Assembly: GCA_946902985.2 (NCBI GenBank)
Contig: OX336389.2
Location: forward strand, 1,012,181,441-1,012,245,440
DNA: 64,000 bases
Direction of reading: 5' to 3'
Source: Meconema thalassinum
Lineage: Eukaryota; Arthropoda; Insecta; Orthoptera; Tettigoniidae
In this document: positions 1 to 10,129 of the stretch, in pieces
How the letters are laid out: each line of letters opens with the position of its first letter
How positions within the stretch are numbered: the stretch's first letter is position 1
The notes under the pieces: model-generated
The model's input: the letters and a program-made list of their open reading frames with translations, nothing else
Told to the model about the DNA's origin: nothing
The model's database searches: none
Translations under genes and position numbers: made by a program

Positions 1-43
1 GGACACAGACGGACCAATGATTGATCGGGACGATCAGTTTTTT

Positions 44-56
44 AGGAAGGGGGTGG
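44..56 (+). other. Polypurine tract of an LTR retrotransposon
   Basis: A purine-rich run (AGGAAGGGGGTGG) lies directly before a TGTTACGG start. This is the expected arrangement of the plus-strand primer site just upstream of a 3' LTR. Positions 1-43 would be the last bases of the element's internal region, the rest of which lies left of the window. Confidence 0.65.
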
Positions 57-715
57 TGTTACGGCTGCGGGGTTGCTTCATCACCTTGCCGCGTGTTTCA
101 CAGCCCGCCCCAGGCTACCCCCGGGCTCTGTGTTAACTAACGGTTTGCGCAACAAGAAGACAGGCAGTAACAAAGAGACCGTCCCGAACCTTCGCGGCCC
201 ACCCGGTAATGGAGTTCTCGAGTAACCGTGAATCCTGGTATACTCTGGAAACATCCATTGAGTCACCAACCTCGATATATAAAGAACGACCCTGGCCGGT
301 GGTGACGGACTGTGATTTTGAGCGAGTGTGTTTCACTTAGTGCGACAGAGCATTGAGGCGAAGTGCCGTTTGGATTACGAAACTCGGTGAGGTTGTTTCC
401 GAGCCTGCAGAGCAGTGTGTAGCAGACTCTCGTAGGTAACTGTAGTTTGTGTATTCAAGGAAGTGTGCAGGTATTTCAGCGAGGACACGGGTCCTAATTA
501 GTGGGGGATTAACTGCATGATCAGTAGGGTGGGGCGAGAATGCTCTAAGAGGAAGAGACTTGAGTGAGAGTGCTAATTGGTTTCTGAGTGTTTATTGTAC
601 TGTGTATATTTCTGAGCTGCAGTAAAGATAATATTTCTTTAATGGACTATTTATGTTGTGCTCTACCTACTGTGATCCAATTAACGAGCGTGCTACAGGG
701 GCGTAGTACGTAAAA
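57..715 (+). mobile_element. 3' LTR of a gypsy-like retrotransposon
   Basis: The segment starts TGTTACGGCTG after a polypurine tract and ends near CGTAAAA. It contains a TATATAAA box at 276-283 and an AGTAAA polyadenylation-like signal at 621-626. A related LTR lies on the minus strand at 40058-40835. The two share the start motif, a stretch around ATTGAGTCACC, the distance from start to TATA box (219 versus 220 bases) and the terminal CGTAA motif, so they belong to one family. Immediately after the LTR comes LINE sequence that begins in the middle of its coding region. The LTR element therefore seems to have inserted into that LINE. The right boundary is uncertain by a few bases, and no target site duplication can be tested because the other end is outside the window. 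Confidence 0.7.
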
Positions 716-2305
716 ATATTACAGCACGGCCTTCTTTTCCCCAAAAGTGTTCTTTATCCTTCGATAAGCTGTGTATACTTTTCCTAATTTCAGACAATTT
801 TCTATACCTGCACATTTCTCTTTCAACCATTCTTCTTTCGCTTCCTTGCACTTCTTGTAACCTCATTTCTCGGACGTCTGTATTCTGCTCTCCCCTTTTC
901 ATCTCTTACATTCTTGTGTATCATCCATCAATTCTAGTATATCCTGAGTGATCCACGGTTTTCTACCTATTCTTTCTTTCCTACCAATGATTTCTTCTGC
1001 GGATTTTGTTATTTCATTCTTCAAAAGTGCCCATTCGTCTGCAATTGAAGTTAGTGTAGGGTTTTTATTAGTCCTTCCTTTATACTCTTCTTGAATCTTT
1101 CGTTTACATCCGTCTCTTTCAGTCTGTCTATTGCCCACCTTTTTGGCTTTTGACTTTTCTTCAGTTTCATCAACTTTAATCTGCATTTCATAACGAGATT
1201 GTGATCAGAGTTTATGTCTCAACCGGGATTTGTTTTACAATCCAAAATCTGGTTTCGAAACCTCTGCTTGACCATAATGAAGTCGATTTGGTAACGCCCT
1301 GTATCTCCTGGTCTCATCCATGTGTCTATTCTTCTATTGTGGTTATTGAATAAGGTGTTAGCTATGACCAACTCATGCTCGGTGCAGAATTCCATCATCC
1401 TGCTTCCTCGATCATTCCTTGCGCCTAATCCGAAATCTCCTACTATCTTCCCTTCTCTTCCTTTTCCTACCACAGCATTCCAATCTCCCATTGCTATAAC
1501 ATTTTCATCACCCTTGATATACTTCAAAATTTCATCTATTTCTACGTAGACCTTTTCAACATCTTCATCATCAGCTTGACTGGTAGGCATATAGACATGT
1601 AGGCTACCACTGTGGTGCACGTAGGTTTTGTATTGATAGTTGCTATAATAATCCATTCACTATATTGCTCATATTATTCCACCCGCCGTCCAAGTTTCCT
1701 ACTCAATATGAGACCAACCCCTGCTTGGCCATTATTTGATTTAGTGCTAATGACCCTATAGTCTCCTGACCAAAAGTCCTGTTCTTCCTGCCAGCGCATT
1801 TCACTAATCCCAACCAAAACCAACCTTAACCTATCCATTTCCCTTTCGAAGTTTTCTAACCTTCCACTTCCTAGCAGACTTCTAACATTCCACGCTCCGA
1901 TCCGTAGAATGTCAGATTTCCTCTTTGTCACTTCTGTGATGTTATCTCCCTCTCGGGTAGTTCCTACCTGGAGATCCGAATGGGGGACTAGTTTACCTCC
2001 GGATTGGAATTTTACAAGGGAGGAGGCCATCATCACATGTAATTATGCATAGAGAGGTGCATATCCTCGGGAATAGCATTACGGCTATAGTTTTCCGTTG
2101 CTTTCAGCCGTGCAGCAGAACGCAGTGTAGTCATTAGTTGGCTTATATTATCAATATCTTAACCGTTTATAAGACAAGTAAAGAATTGATTTATTCTGAA
2201 CGGCTGCTACTCCCTTTCAGAATAAGTAATAGAGCAATTCTACTAACGAAAATACTAACCTTCAACTAACAATTAAATACCAAGATTCTACTAACGAAAA
2301 GATAC
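716..2305 (-). pseudogene. RTE-like LINE copy 1, endonuclease part and 5' UTR
   Basis: This is a minus-strand non-LTR retrotransposon remnant, closely similar to the longer copy at 3043-7790. The endonuclease is split over three frames: 1674-2036 holds the start with WNVRSLL and GISEMRW, 1219-1656 holds MGDWNAVVGKG and YQIDFIMV, and 899-1186 holds the linker. The stretch 716-900 matches the region just before the reverse transcriptase of copy 2. Sequence from 2037 to about 2305 matches the 5' UTR of copy 2. The copy stops abruptly at the LTR on its left, so its reverse transcriptase and 3' end may lie beyond that LTR outside the window. Several frameshifts make it non-functional. At 2145-2146 it keeps the uninterrupted TA into which a Tc1-like transposon inserted in copy 2. 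Confidence 0.85.
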
Positions 2306-3042
2306 TAAAGTTTACTTTACTGACACTACCATATACCAGCGCATTAGAAAACTTACTAAGAACACTACATAGGAAAAGAGAAGAAATATGCCAAGACTTC
2401 CACGGCACAGGGTCCATAATTGACCGAACTTGGACAAAAGAAAATTTCAAAATGAGACATGTCTTCACGACACTGACTGTTCATCAAATTTCACTATAAA
2501 TCATGTTGGTGTAACTTATATGGAGCGATGTTTATTATAATAATGGTGAGTGTTGGCAACTAGCGAGACGCTTAGGAAAGTTCGTGCACTTTTTGCCGTT
2601 ATCATCCAGTCTGGCCCACCAGTGCTCCCTCGTCATGAAGCATGCTCATATATATATCACATTTCCCATTTCCCATTAGCTATTCCAAGGGTGCATTTCC
2701 GTCAAAAATTGCCAAAAAACAGTGCTTTCTACATTATGTTCAGCATAAAAGACATTAAAATATGTTTTCAGAAGTTACCTTTACCATCATGATGTAATTA
2801 GTTTCTGGCCGCACTTTGGTTAGGCCTAATGAATATCATTCATCTCCAAACTCAAGTGCTCATAATTTCTGCACCGGCAGTAGGTTTACTTCTTTTCTCA
2901 TACATTGTCTCGGAAGCTTCAATTTGGGGCTTGTAACATCCAGAATGTATTTTATTTGCCAGATAACCTCCAGACTTGAAATAAGGTACCATCCCAGCAT
3001 TTACCTGGAAAGAGTGGGGGAGGGGGGATCACCATGCACACG
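2306..3042. other. Non-coding spacer between two LINE copies
   Basis: AT-rich sequence with short open frames only. No repeat, RNA or coding signal was recognised. The CTAACGAAAA-type repeats of the LINE 5' UTR fade out at the left edge. Confidence 0.5.
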
Positions 3043-3062
3043 ATGTGTTGTTGTTTGAGTCT

Positions 3063-3671
3063 TCAGTCTTTTGACTGGTTTGATGCAGCTATCCATGCCT
3101 CCCTGTCCTGAGCTAATCGTTTCATCTCTACATAGCTCCGACACTCTACATCGGAGGCAATCTGTTTAACATATTCTAACCTTGGTCTACCACTACAGTT
3201 TTTGTCCTCGACCCTTCCTTCCATAACTAAGCTTGCTATTCCTGGGTGTCTTAGTATGTGTCCTACCAACCTATCTCTTCTCTTCATTAGCAGTCTCCAG
3301 AAACATGTCTCCTCTCCCACTCGTCTTAATACCTCTTTGTTTGTAACCCTATCTACCCATCTGATCTTCATCATTCTCCTGTAACACCACATTTCAAATG
3401 CTTCAATTCTCCTCTTTTCTGCTGCACCAATAGTCCAAGTTTCACTTCCATAGAGCGCCACGCTCCAGACAAAGGCTTTCAAAAATGACTTCCTAATACC
3501 TAAATCTATATTCGATGTCAGCAGATTCCTTTTTTGTAGAAATGCTTTCTTTGCCTGAGCCAACCTACTTTTTATATCCTCTTTGCTTCGTCCATCACTG
3601 GTTATTCTGCTTCCTAAGTAACAGAAGTCTCCTACTTCCTTCAGCTTTTCACCTGCCAATTTGATCTCCAT
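3063..3671 (-). pseudogene. LINE reverse transcriptase C-terminal domain
   Basis: This 202-codon frame contains FCYLGSRITSDGRS, ALYGSETWTIGAAEKRRIEA and GRPRLEYVKQ. These motifs are typical of the thumb and C-terminal segment of RTE/CR1-type LINE polyproteins. It is separated from the reverse transcriptase core by a stop codon and a frame change at about 3672-3735. The minus strand there runs through tandem AAAT units, so replication slippage in that short repeat is a likely cause. A degraded plus-strand homologue lies at 50905-51170. Confidence 0.85.
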
Positions 3672-3720
3672 AGATGTTTCTGATTTATTTCGGCTGCATT
3701 CCAGTATTTTTGTTTTACAT

Positions 3721-4824
3721 TTATTTATTTATTTTCATCATGAATTCTTTCCGTAAGACGGAGTCCATACCATTCAAAAACTCATTCAAATCCTCAGGCT
3801 TGTCGGCCAAGATGACGATGTCATCAGCAAATCTCAGAGTTGAAATTATTTCTCCTTGAATCTTCACTCCCACTTTAAATTTTTCTCTAATTTCCTTCAT
3901 TGCTTGTTCAATGTAAAGATTGAAAAGTATGGGTGATAAGTTGCAGCCTTGCCTTACGCCTTTCTGAATACCAGCTTCTCTCTCATGTCCTTCAACTCGA
4001 ATGACTGCTGTCTGGTTTCTGTACAGATTGTATATCACCCTCCTATCCCTGTACTTTATTCCAATTGATTTCAAAATGTCAAACAATTTAGTCCAATCAA
4101 CGTTATCAAAAGCCTTTTCTAAGTCTACAAAAGCCATGAACGTGCTCTTATCTTTCCTTATTCTACCTTCTAAAATCAGCCTAAGACTTAGTACAGCTTT
4201 CCTTGTTCCTACATTTCTCCTGAAACCAAACTGGTCTTCACCCAACTCCGTTTCTATCTGGCTTTCAATCCTCTTGTAAATTATTCTAGACAGGATCTTT
4301 GAAGCATGAGTAATCAAGCTGATTGTACGGTAATCTTCACATCTGTCAGCTCCCACTTTCTTTGGTATAGGGATGATTACATTCTTCTTGAAATCAGGGG
4401 GTACCTCACCTGTCTCATAAATCCTACACACCAAGTGAAATAACCTGATCAGACCTTCATCTCCTATGCAGCGTAGCAACTCAATCGGTATATCATCTAT
4501 GCCTGGTGCTTTGTTCCTGCTTAAGTCTTCCAAAGCTCTATCAAATACTGATCTCAATATTAAATCTCCTTTCGCATCCTCATCAATTTCCTCCTCCCTA
4601 TCCATTACATGATTCTCAATCTCCTTTCCCTTATACAAACTCTCTATGTAAGCTTTCCACCTCTCAACCTTTTCTTCCCTATCTGTTAGAGGCTTTCCAT
4701 TTGTGTCCTTAATATTACAGCACTTAGTCTTCTTTTCCCCAAAAGTATTCTTAATCCTTCGATAAGCTGTGTCTACTTTTCCTAATTTCAGACAATTTTC
4801 TATACCTGCACATTTCTCTTTCAA
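3721..4824 (-). pseudogene. LINE reverse transcriptase core
   Basis: This 367-codon frame carries the reverse transcriptase blocks in order: NKAPGIDDIPIELL near residues 104-117, DQFGFRR near 197-203, the first catalytic aspartate block FVDLEKAFDNVDW at 232-244, KGVRQGCNLSP at 288-298, and the active-site FADD at 332-335. All three catalytic aspartates are present, so the core itself looks undamaged. It is joined in family terms to the endonuclease upstream and the C-terminal domain downstream, but frameshifts on both sides break the polyprotein. The element is therefore dead as a single ORF2, although the domain is well preserved and the insertion is not very old. Confidence 0.9.
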
Positions 4825-4973
4825 CCATTCTTCTTTCGCTTCCTTGCACTTCTTGTTAACCTCATTTCTCAGACGTCTGTATTCTGCTTTCCCCTTTTAA
4901 TCTCTTAGATTCTTGTGTTTCCGCCTTTCATCCATCAATTCTAGTATATCCTGAGTGATCCACGGTTTTCTAC

Positions 4974-6038
4974 CTATTCTTTCCTACCAATGTTTTCTTC
5001 TGCGGATTTTGTTATTTCATTCTTCAAAAGTGCCCATTCGTCTGCAATTGAAGTTTGTTTAGGGTTTTTCATTAGTCCTTCCTTTATACTCTTCTTGAAT
5101 CTTTCGTTTACATCCTTCTCTTTCAGTCTGTCTATTACCCACCTTTTTGGCTTTTGACTTTTCTTCAGTTTCTTCAACTTTAATCTACATTTCATTACAA
5201 CCAGATTGTGATCAGAGTTTATGTCAGCACCAGGATATGTTTTACAATCCAAAATCTGGTTTCGAAACCTCTGCTTGACCATAATGAAGTCGATTTGGTA
5301 ACGCCCTGTATCTCCTGGTCTCATCCATGTGTATATTCTTCTATTGTGGTTATTGAATAAGGTGTTAGCTACGACCAATTCATGCTCGGTGCAGAATTCT
5401 ACCAGCCTGCTTCCTCGATCATTCCTTTCACCTAATCCGAAATCTCCTACTATCTTCCCTTCTCTCCCTTTTCCTACCACAGCATTCCAATCTCCCATTA
5501 CTATAACATTTTCATCACCCTTGATATACCTCAGAATTTCGTCTATTTCTTCGTAGACCTTTTCAACATCCTCATCATCAGCTTGACTGGTAGGCATATA
5601 GACTTGTACCACTGTAGTGCAGGTAGGTTTTGTATTGATTTTTGCTACAATAATCCGTTCACTATATTGCTCATAATATTCCACCCGCTGTCCAAGTTTC
5701 CTACTCAATATGAGGCCAACCCCTGCTTGGCCATTGTTTGATTTAGTGCTAATGACCCTATAGTCTCCTGACCAAATGTCCTGTTCTTCCTGCCAGCGCA
5801 TTTCACTAATCCCAACCAAATCCAACCTCAACCTATCCATTTCCCTTTCTAAGTTTTCTAACCTTCCACTTCCTAGCAGACTTCTAACATTCCACGCTCC
5901 GATCCGTAGAATGTCAGATTTCCTCTTTGACACTTCTGTGATGTTAACCCCCTCTCGAGTAGTCCCCGCCCGGAGATCCGAACGGGGGACTAGTTTACCT
6001 CCGGATTGAAATTTTACAAGGGATGAGGCCATCATCAC
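4974..6038 (-). pseudogene. LINE AP-type endonuclease domain
   Basis: This 354-codon frame has the apurinic/apyrimidinic-like endonuclease motifs: RIGAWNVRSLL (N50), GISEMRW (E79), MGDWNAVVGKG (D183, N185), YQIDFIMV, and SDHNLVV (D276, H277). In non-LTR elements this domain nicks the target for primed reverse transcription. The start MMMASSLVKF is shared with copy 1 (2036), which supports it as the real start. At the downstream edge, copy 1 reads CTATTCTTTCTTTCC (plus strand) where this copy reads CTATTCTTTCC. A 4-bp deletion thus breaks the link to the reverse transcriptase. Automated pipelines often label this domain craniofacial development protein 2-like; it is a transposon domain, not that gene. 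Confidence 0.9.
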
Positions 6039-6147
6039 ATGTAATTATGCATAGAGAGGTGCATATCCTCGGGAATAGCATACGGCTGTAGTTTCCCGTT
6101 GCTTTCAGCCGTGCAGCAGGACGCAGTGTAGCCATTATTGGCTTATA

Positions 6148-6183
6148 CACACATCAAAAAAAGTTTTGCATCACCTCGGTTCC
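6148..6183 (+). repeat. Left TIR of Tc1-like element
   Basis: This 36-bp segment is perfectly complementary to 7581-7616. The outermost bases are CACACATC. It directly follows the target TA. Confidence 0.95.
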
Positions 6184-6346
6184 AAGAGTTCCGGAACCGT
6201 TAAATACAAAGGGAATAGAGATCAACACAAACAACATTTCAGCTCGTTTTATTGCTCATGAGACCCACACATTGCATGTTGTACCATCATACAGCTAGCT
6301 AGACTTTCAGCATTTGTGGTCCAGATTGCAGTACACACCACTACCT

Positions 6347-7372
6347 CTAATACCCAGTAGCACGTCCTCTTGCATTGATGCATGCCTGTATTCGCCGTGG
6401 CATACTATCCACAAGTTCATCAAGACACTGTTGGTCCAAATTGTCCCACTCCTCAACGACAATTCGGCGTAAATCTCTCAGAGTGGTTGGTGGGTCAAGA
6501 CGTCCATAAACAGCCCTTTTCAACATATCCCAGGCATGTTCGATAGGGTTCATGTCTAGCGAACATGCTGGCCACTGTAGTCGAGCGATGTCGTTATCTT
6601 GAAGGAACGCATTCACAAGATGTGCACGATGAGGTCGAGAATTGTCGTCCATGAAGACAAATGCCTCTCCAATATTCTGCCGATATGGTTGCACTATGGG
6701 TCGGAGGATGTCATTCAGGTATCGTAAAGCCGTTTCGGAGCCTTCCATGACCACCAGTGGCGTACGTCGGCCCCACATAATGCCACCCCAAAACATCAGG
6801 GAACCACCACCTTGCTGCACTCGCTGGACAGTGTGTCTAAGACGTTCAGCCTGACCAGGGTGCCTCCAAACACGTCTCCGACGATTGTCTGGTTGAAGGC
6901 ATATGCGACACTCATCGGTGAAGAGAACGTGATGCCAATTCCGTGGGGTCCATTCAGCATGTTGTTGGGCCCATCTGTACCGCGCTGCATGGTGTCGGGG
7001 TTGCAAAGCTGGACCTCGCCATGGACGTCGGGAGTGAAGTTGCGCATCATGCAGCCTATTGCGCACAGTTTGAGTTGAAACACGACGTCCTGTGGCTGAA
7101 CGAAACGCATTATTCAACATGGTGGCATTGCTGTCAGGGTTCCTCCGAGCGGCAATCCGTAAGTAGCGGTCATCCACTACAGTAGTAGCCCTTGGGCGGC
7201 CTGAGCGAGGCCTGTCATCGACAGTTCCTGTATCTCTGTACCTCCTCCATGTCCGAACAACATCGCTTTGGTTCACTCTGAGACGCCTGGAAACTTCCCT
7301 TGTTGAGAGCCCTTCTTGACACAAAGTAACAATGCGGACGCGATCGAACTGCGGTATTGACCTTCTAGGCAT
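6347..7372 (-). CDS. Tc1-like DD34E transposase
   Basis: A full-length 341-residue transposase of the Tc1/mariner superfamily, which cuts and pastes the element by recognising its TIRs and integrating at TA. The N-terminal paired-type DNA-binding region has two helix-turn-helix units, around residues 20-45 (STREVSRRLRVNQSDVVRTW) and 95-112 (GRRVSTQTVRNRL). They are linked by a GRPR AT-hook-like motif at 58-61. The catalytic triad is D153 (LFTDECR), D243 (FMDDNSRPHRA) and E278 (MNPIEHAWD), with 34 residues between the second D and E, the Tc1 spacing. Length matches the usual 340 or so residues. The start MPRRSIPQF is 244 bases inside the right end, a normal 5' leader. No frameshift or internal stop is present. 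What cannot be told from one copy is whether the protein is active. Confidence 0.93.
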   Translation of the reverse strand: MPRRSIPQFDRVRIVTLCQEGLSTREVSRRLRVNQSDVVRTWRRYRDTGTVDDRPRSGRPRATTVVDDRYLRIAARRNPDSNATMLNNAFRSATGRRVSTQTVRNRLHDAQLHSRRPWRGPALQPRHHAARYRWAQQHAEWTPRNWHHVLFTDECRICLQPDNRRRRVWRHPGQAERLRHTVQRVQQGGGSLMFWGGIMWGRRTPLVVMEGSETALRYLNDILRPIVQPYRQNIGEAFVFMDDNSRPHRAHLVNAFLQDNDIARLQWPACSLDMNPIEHAWDMLKRAVYGRLDPPTTLRDLRRIVVEEWDNLDQQCLDELVDSMPRRIQACINARGRATGY

Positions 7373-7580
7373 GGTAGAACTACAGACAACATGAGCAGCG
7401 TACCTTCGACCTGGTGGAATGACTGGAACTGATCGGCTGTCGTACCCCCTCCGTCTAATAGGCCCTGCTCATGCATGGTTGTTTACATCTTTGAGCAGTT
7501 TTAGTGACATCTATGAACAGTCAAAGGGACTGTATCTTGGATACAATATACACAGTCAACGTCTATATGCCGGAGATCTG

Positions 7581-7616
7581 GGAACCGAGGTGATGCAAAA
7601 CTTTTTTTGATGTGTG
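7581..7616 (-). repeat. Right TIR of Tc1-like element
   Basis: Inverted copy of 6148-6183 over all 36 bases, followed by the duplicated TA at 7617-7618. Confidence 0.95.
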
Positions 7617-7790
7617 TATTATCAATATCTTAACCGTCTATAAGACTAGTAAAGAATTGATTTATTCTGAAAGGCTGCTACTCCCTTTCAGAATAAGTAA
7701 TGAGCAATTCTACTAACAAAAATACTAACCTTCTACCGTACTAACAATTAAATACCAAAACTCTACTAACAAAAAACTTAAGTTCCACCA

Positions 7791-8236
7791 ACAACAAATA
7801 CTACCACTAAAACAGTCTGTCAACAGGCACACTCACATGCACCCTCACACATCACAGTCTACTGAAACAATGAACTATAACTAATAAACAATGCAACTGC
7901 TACCAGACACACTCACACACCACAGTCTAATAGAACAATGACATATATCTAATAGACAAACTAACTACCTACTTACAACTAAAACTAACTACATACTTAC
8001 TGTACTTTTATTTGAATTGACAATATTTACAAAATGCAATTTAGATAGAAAATACTTACAAAATGTAATTTAGATTCAAAATTGTCACAAAATGCAATTT
8101 AATGGGGACGTATGCAAAATTGCACTAAGTGAGAAATGGTTTCATTTCGGCTGTATTAAGGTAAATAAGGAGGATTGTGTAGTCGGGAATTGGTTTTTGA
8201 CGTTTGTAACAGTGTTTTATACGAGTGTATTCATAA
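7791..8236. other. Non-coding, AC-rich spacer
   Basis: The sequence is rich in ACTAAC, ACTACC and CACACTCAC words with no coding signal. It may be a further part of the LINE 5' region, because copy 1 keeps only weak similarity here. Confidence 0.4.
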
Positions 8237-8281
8237 GAGAATCTGCGTCTGATACTAGATCGTTATCAGACGCAGATTCTC
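8237..8281. repeat. Perfect 18-bp inverted repeat with 9-base loop
   Basis: The arms 8237-8254 (GAGAATCTGCGTCTGATA) and 8264-8281 are exact reverse complements around the loop CTAGATCGT. They contain GC-bearing, non-simple sequence, so chance is unlikely. It could form a strong hairpin in DNA or RNA. No transposon terminus or gene is obvious beside it. Confidence 0.9.
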
Positions 8282-9277
8282 GATATTATGTTCATTTTGG
8301 TGAATTTTTTTTTAATGACTGAAATTGAAAGGATTGGGTTTCTTCTTTCTTGTCACAAAGTTATTCCGTTGAATTCAAACAATTTATCACCTTAATAATG
8401 CTTTGTTTGTCAGTCTGACACAGCAGAAATGGGCGTGGCATCTGCTGAACTGCTTGTTAGATTATTTATGATGTCATTGCCATGTTTTAATACAATCAAA
8501 TCAATAAAATATCCCTGTTCTTTGCAATTACGCATCCCGGGGATGGGCAAAAAGCCCCCCCCCCCCTTTCCGCATATATTTCTACAGAATTGAGCTATAA
8601 GATCTACCATGTTTCTGAATGAAGCCTGCAAAGGACTAATATTTCAGTACTTGACTCTACTGTCATTGTATGCTTGTATTGATAATGTATGCTATGCGTA
8701 TTTTAGGTCTTGGTCTTCAAACCGTTCAAAGTTTCAAGGGATTAAACCCTCACTTTTGGAACATGTAATTAGACATAATTATTATTATTATCATGTGTAT
8801 ATTTTTATATAACGGCATTTATTCATATGTAATTATGTATCTGCGGATATATTCCCATATTGGTAGATAGCATTTAAATTATAGTATATTATACTATATT
8901 ATAGTATATTATACTATAGTATAATTTGTTGCGAGATCTTTGTCCAGGTTAGATGTTGAAATTATGTGTCAATGCAATATATATTTAGTTGGGTTTAAGG
9001 CCCAGGAAGTCAGTGACTCATAGGCTAGTCAGCCAAAGTTGTCAACAGATTTCGTCATACGTGAAACCCAGGCTGCGTGTATTTCTTGTTCTACAGGAAA
9101 ATTTATAAAAGTAGGCTACGTAGCGCTAGTGCTACAAATTAAAAGTTAATTGCATTGATTAAAGCTCGGTATAAACAATGAACAACTGCAATGCCGCCTA
9201 TTCTATCGGAGCTTTCATCAAAAACACAGCCAAACGCGGGAAGTGATGTATAATATTAACACTTTCATGAAAAGTGA
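8282..9277. other. Non-coding AT-rich stretch with a palindromic tandem repeat
   Basis: No gene was recognised. At 8874-8927 there is an AT-only block made of two 20-bp direct repeats. Each is itself close to palindromic (ATAGTATATTATACTAT), giving a possible cruciform. A C-run at 8558-8570 is simple sequence. Confidence 0.5.
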
Positions 9278-9403
9278 GGCAGAGGCCGATTCTGTGTCCA
9301 TACCTTTAAAAATAAAGTACAAGAGCGAGTGGCAAAAGCGACAGGTATATCGAAAACGGCTGTAAGGAGAATCATCAAAGAAGGTTCTCGGTGCGAGAAT
9401 TAA
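9278..9403 (+). pseudogene. Helix-turn-helix scrap, transposase-like
   Basis: A short open stretch ends in a stop and includes RVAKATGISKTAVRRIIKEG. This pattern is typical of a helix-turn-helix in DNA-binding domains of insect transposases and their derivatives. It begins just after an in-frame stop, and nothing upstream or downstream extends it, so it is a fragment at best. The assignment rests on this motif alone. Confidence 0.35.
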
Positions 9404-10129
9404 GTTTGTCGTCCCGATAGGGTCTTTAATTAAATATGTAGATCCCTTTTCTCAGCTTCTAAGCGGGACAGCAGTTAGAACATGGTCCACACAGGTTCTC
9501 CTCGAGACTGGTATTTCTTGAATCAACTGAACACGAAGATTCCCAAATGAATGTTATTTATTTTAAGTCGACCGACAAATAATACATTCACAATAATTTA
9601 TATACAAGGCATGTAGCCTGACTGCTCCGCAGTCTTGTTAAATAGAGTTACATTGCTCAAAGTTACAAGTGATGAAGAGGAAGAGCTGCCCTTGTGCGCC
9701 AAGTTAAATACTGGATGATCCATAGTGGTGGTTAAGAGTTTCTCTGAAGGACTAGCCAATCAGAAGTTTACTTCGTTTAGGAGGGAGTTGTCTCTCTGAG
9801 TGGGAGAAATAATGATGCGTAATATTTGAAGGTTGGTTAAAAATTCCTTCTAGAAGCTTCAGAACTCCGTCATAAATGGCTCTCAAGGTTTTCTTAGGAA
9901 AGAGAATTATTTACTGGAGGTTTCCATGTCTTTAAATGGAGACAGCTTGTTTTAGATTATCTGACTGGGATATCTTGTTTTTAAATGGGTAATGCTTGTA
10001 AAGGAAGCGAGGGATTACAAGATTTGGCTTTTAGCTTTATGGCTTGACGAGGCGCTTTCTTGAATGGTATGTCAACAGGTTTCAACAGGCTAGGTTCCCA
10101 ATGAGAGGAGATGATAATAATAATATAAT
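9404..10129 (-). other. Possible 3' UTR/LTR region downstream of env-like ORF
   Basis: On the minus strand this follows the env-like stop codon. It contains an AATAAATAA polyadenylation-like block near 9555-9570, as a 3' LTR or UTR would. No second LTR copy, polypurine tract or terminal TG/CA pair could be established, so the LTR reading is only a suggestion. Confidence 0.25.

Larger units (their letters stand above)
6148..7616 (-). mobile_element. Tc1/mariner transposon, apparently intact (1469 bp)
   Basis: The element is bounded by TA dinucleotides at 6146-6147 and 7617-7618. Perfect 36-bp terminal inverted repeats lie at 6148-6183 and 7581-7616, both reading CACACATCAAAAAAAG inward. It contains one uninterrupted transposase frame. 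It sits in the 5' UTR of LINE copy 2. LINE copy 1 has the matching uninterrupted sequence (GGCTTATATTATCAATATC at about 2140), which proves both the insertion and the TA duplication. Intact TIRs and reading frame suggest a recent insertion that could still be mobile. Confidence 0.95.
3043..7790 (-). mobile_element. RTE-like LINE copy 2, nearly full length, with nested Tc1 element
   Basis: A minus-strand non-LTR retrotransposon. Its 3' end is at about 3043-3062 (reading CTCAAACAACAACA on the minus strand) and its 5' UTR extends to about 7790. Order on the minus strand: 5' UTR, apurinic-type endonuclease (6038-4974), linker, reverse transcriptase (4824-3721), and C-terminal domain (3671-3063). 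The 5' UTR is split by a Tc1-like transposon at 6148-7616, leaving about 3.3 kb of LINE. No long 3' poly(A) tail is visible, which suits RTE-type elements. The 5' boundary is approximate because it was judged only from where similarity to copy 1 fades. Confidence 0.85.

Noticed and set aside
4974..6038. Craniofacial development protein 2 gene
   Set aside because: The similarity is to the AP-endonuclease domain of LINEs; the linked reverse transcriptase and second copy show it is a retrotransposon.
6642..7185. Plus-strand and alternative minus-strand frames over the Tc1 element
   Set aside because: They are shadows of the intact 341-residue transposase on the minus strand.
9404..10129. A confident 3' LTR for the env-like ORF
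   Set aside because: No second copy, no polypurine tract on the correct strand and no clear TG/CA ends could be found.
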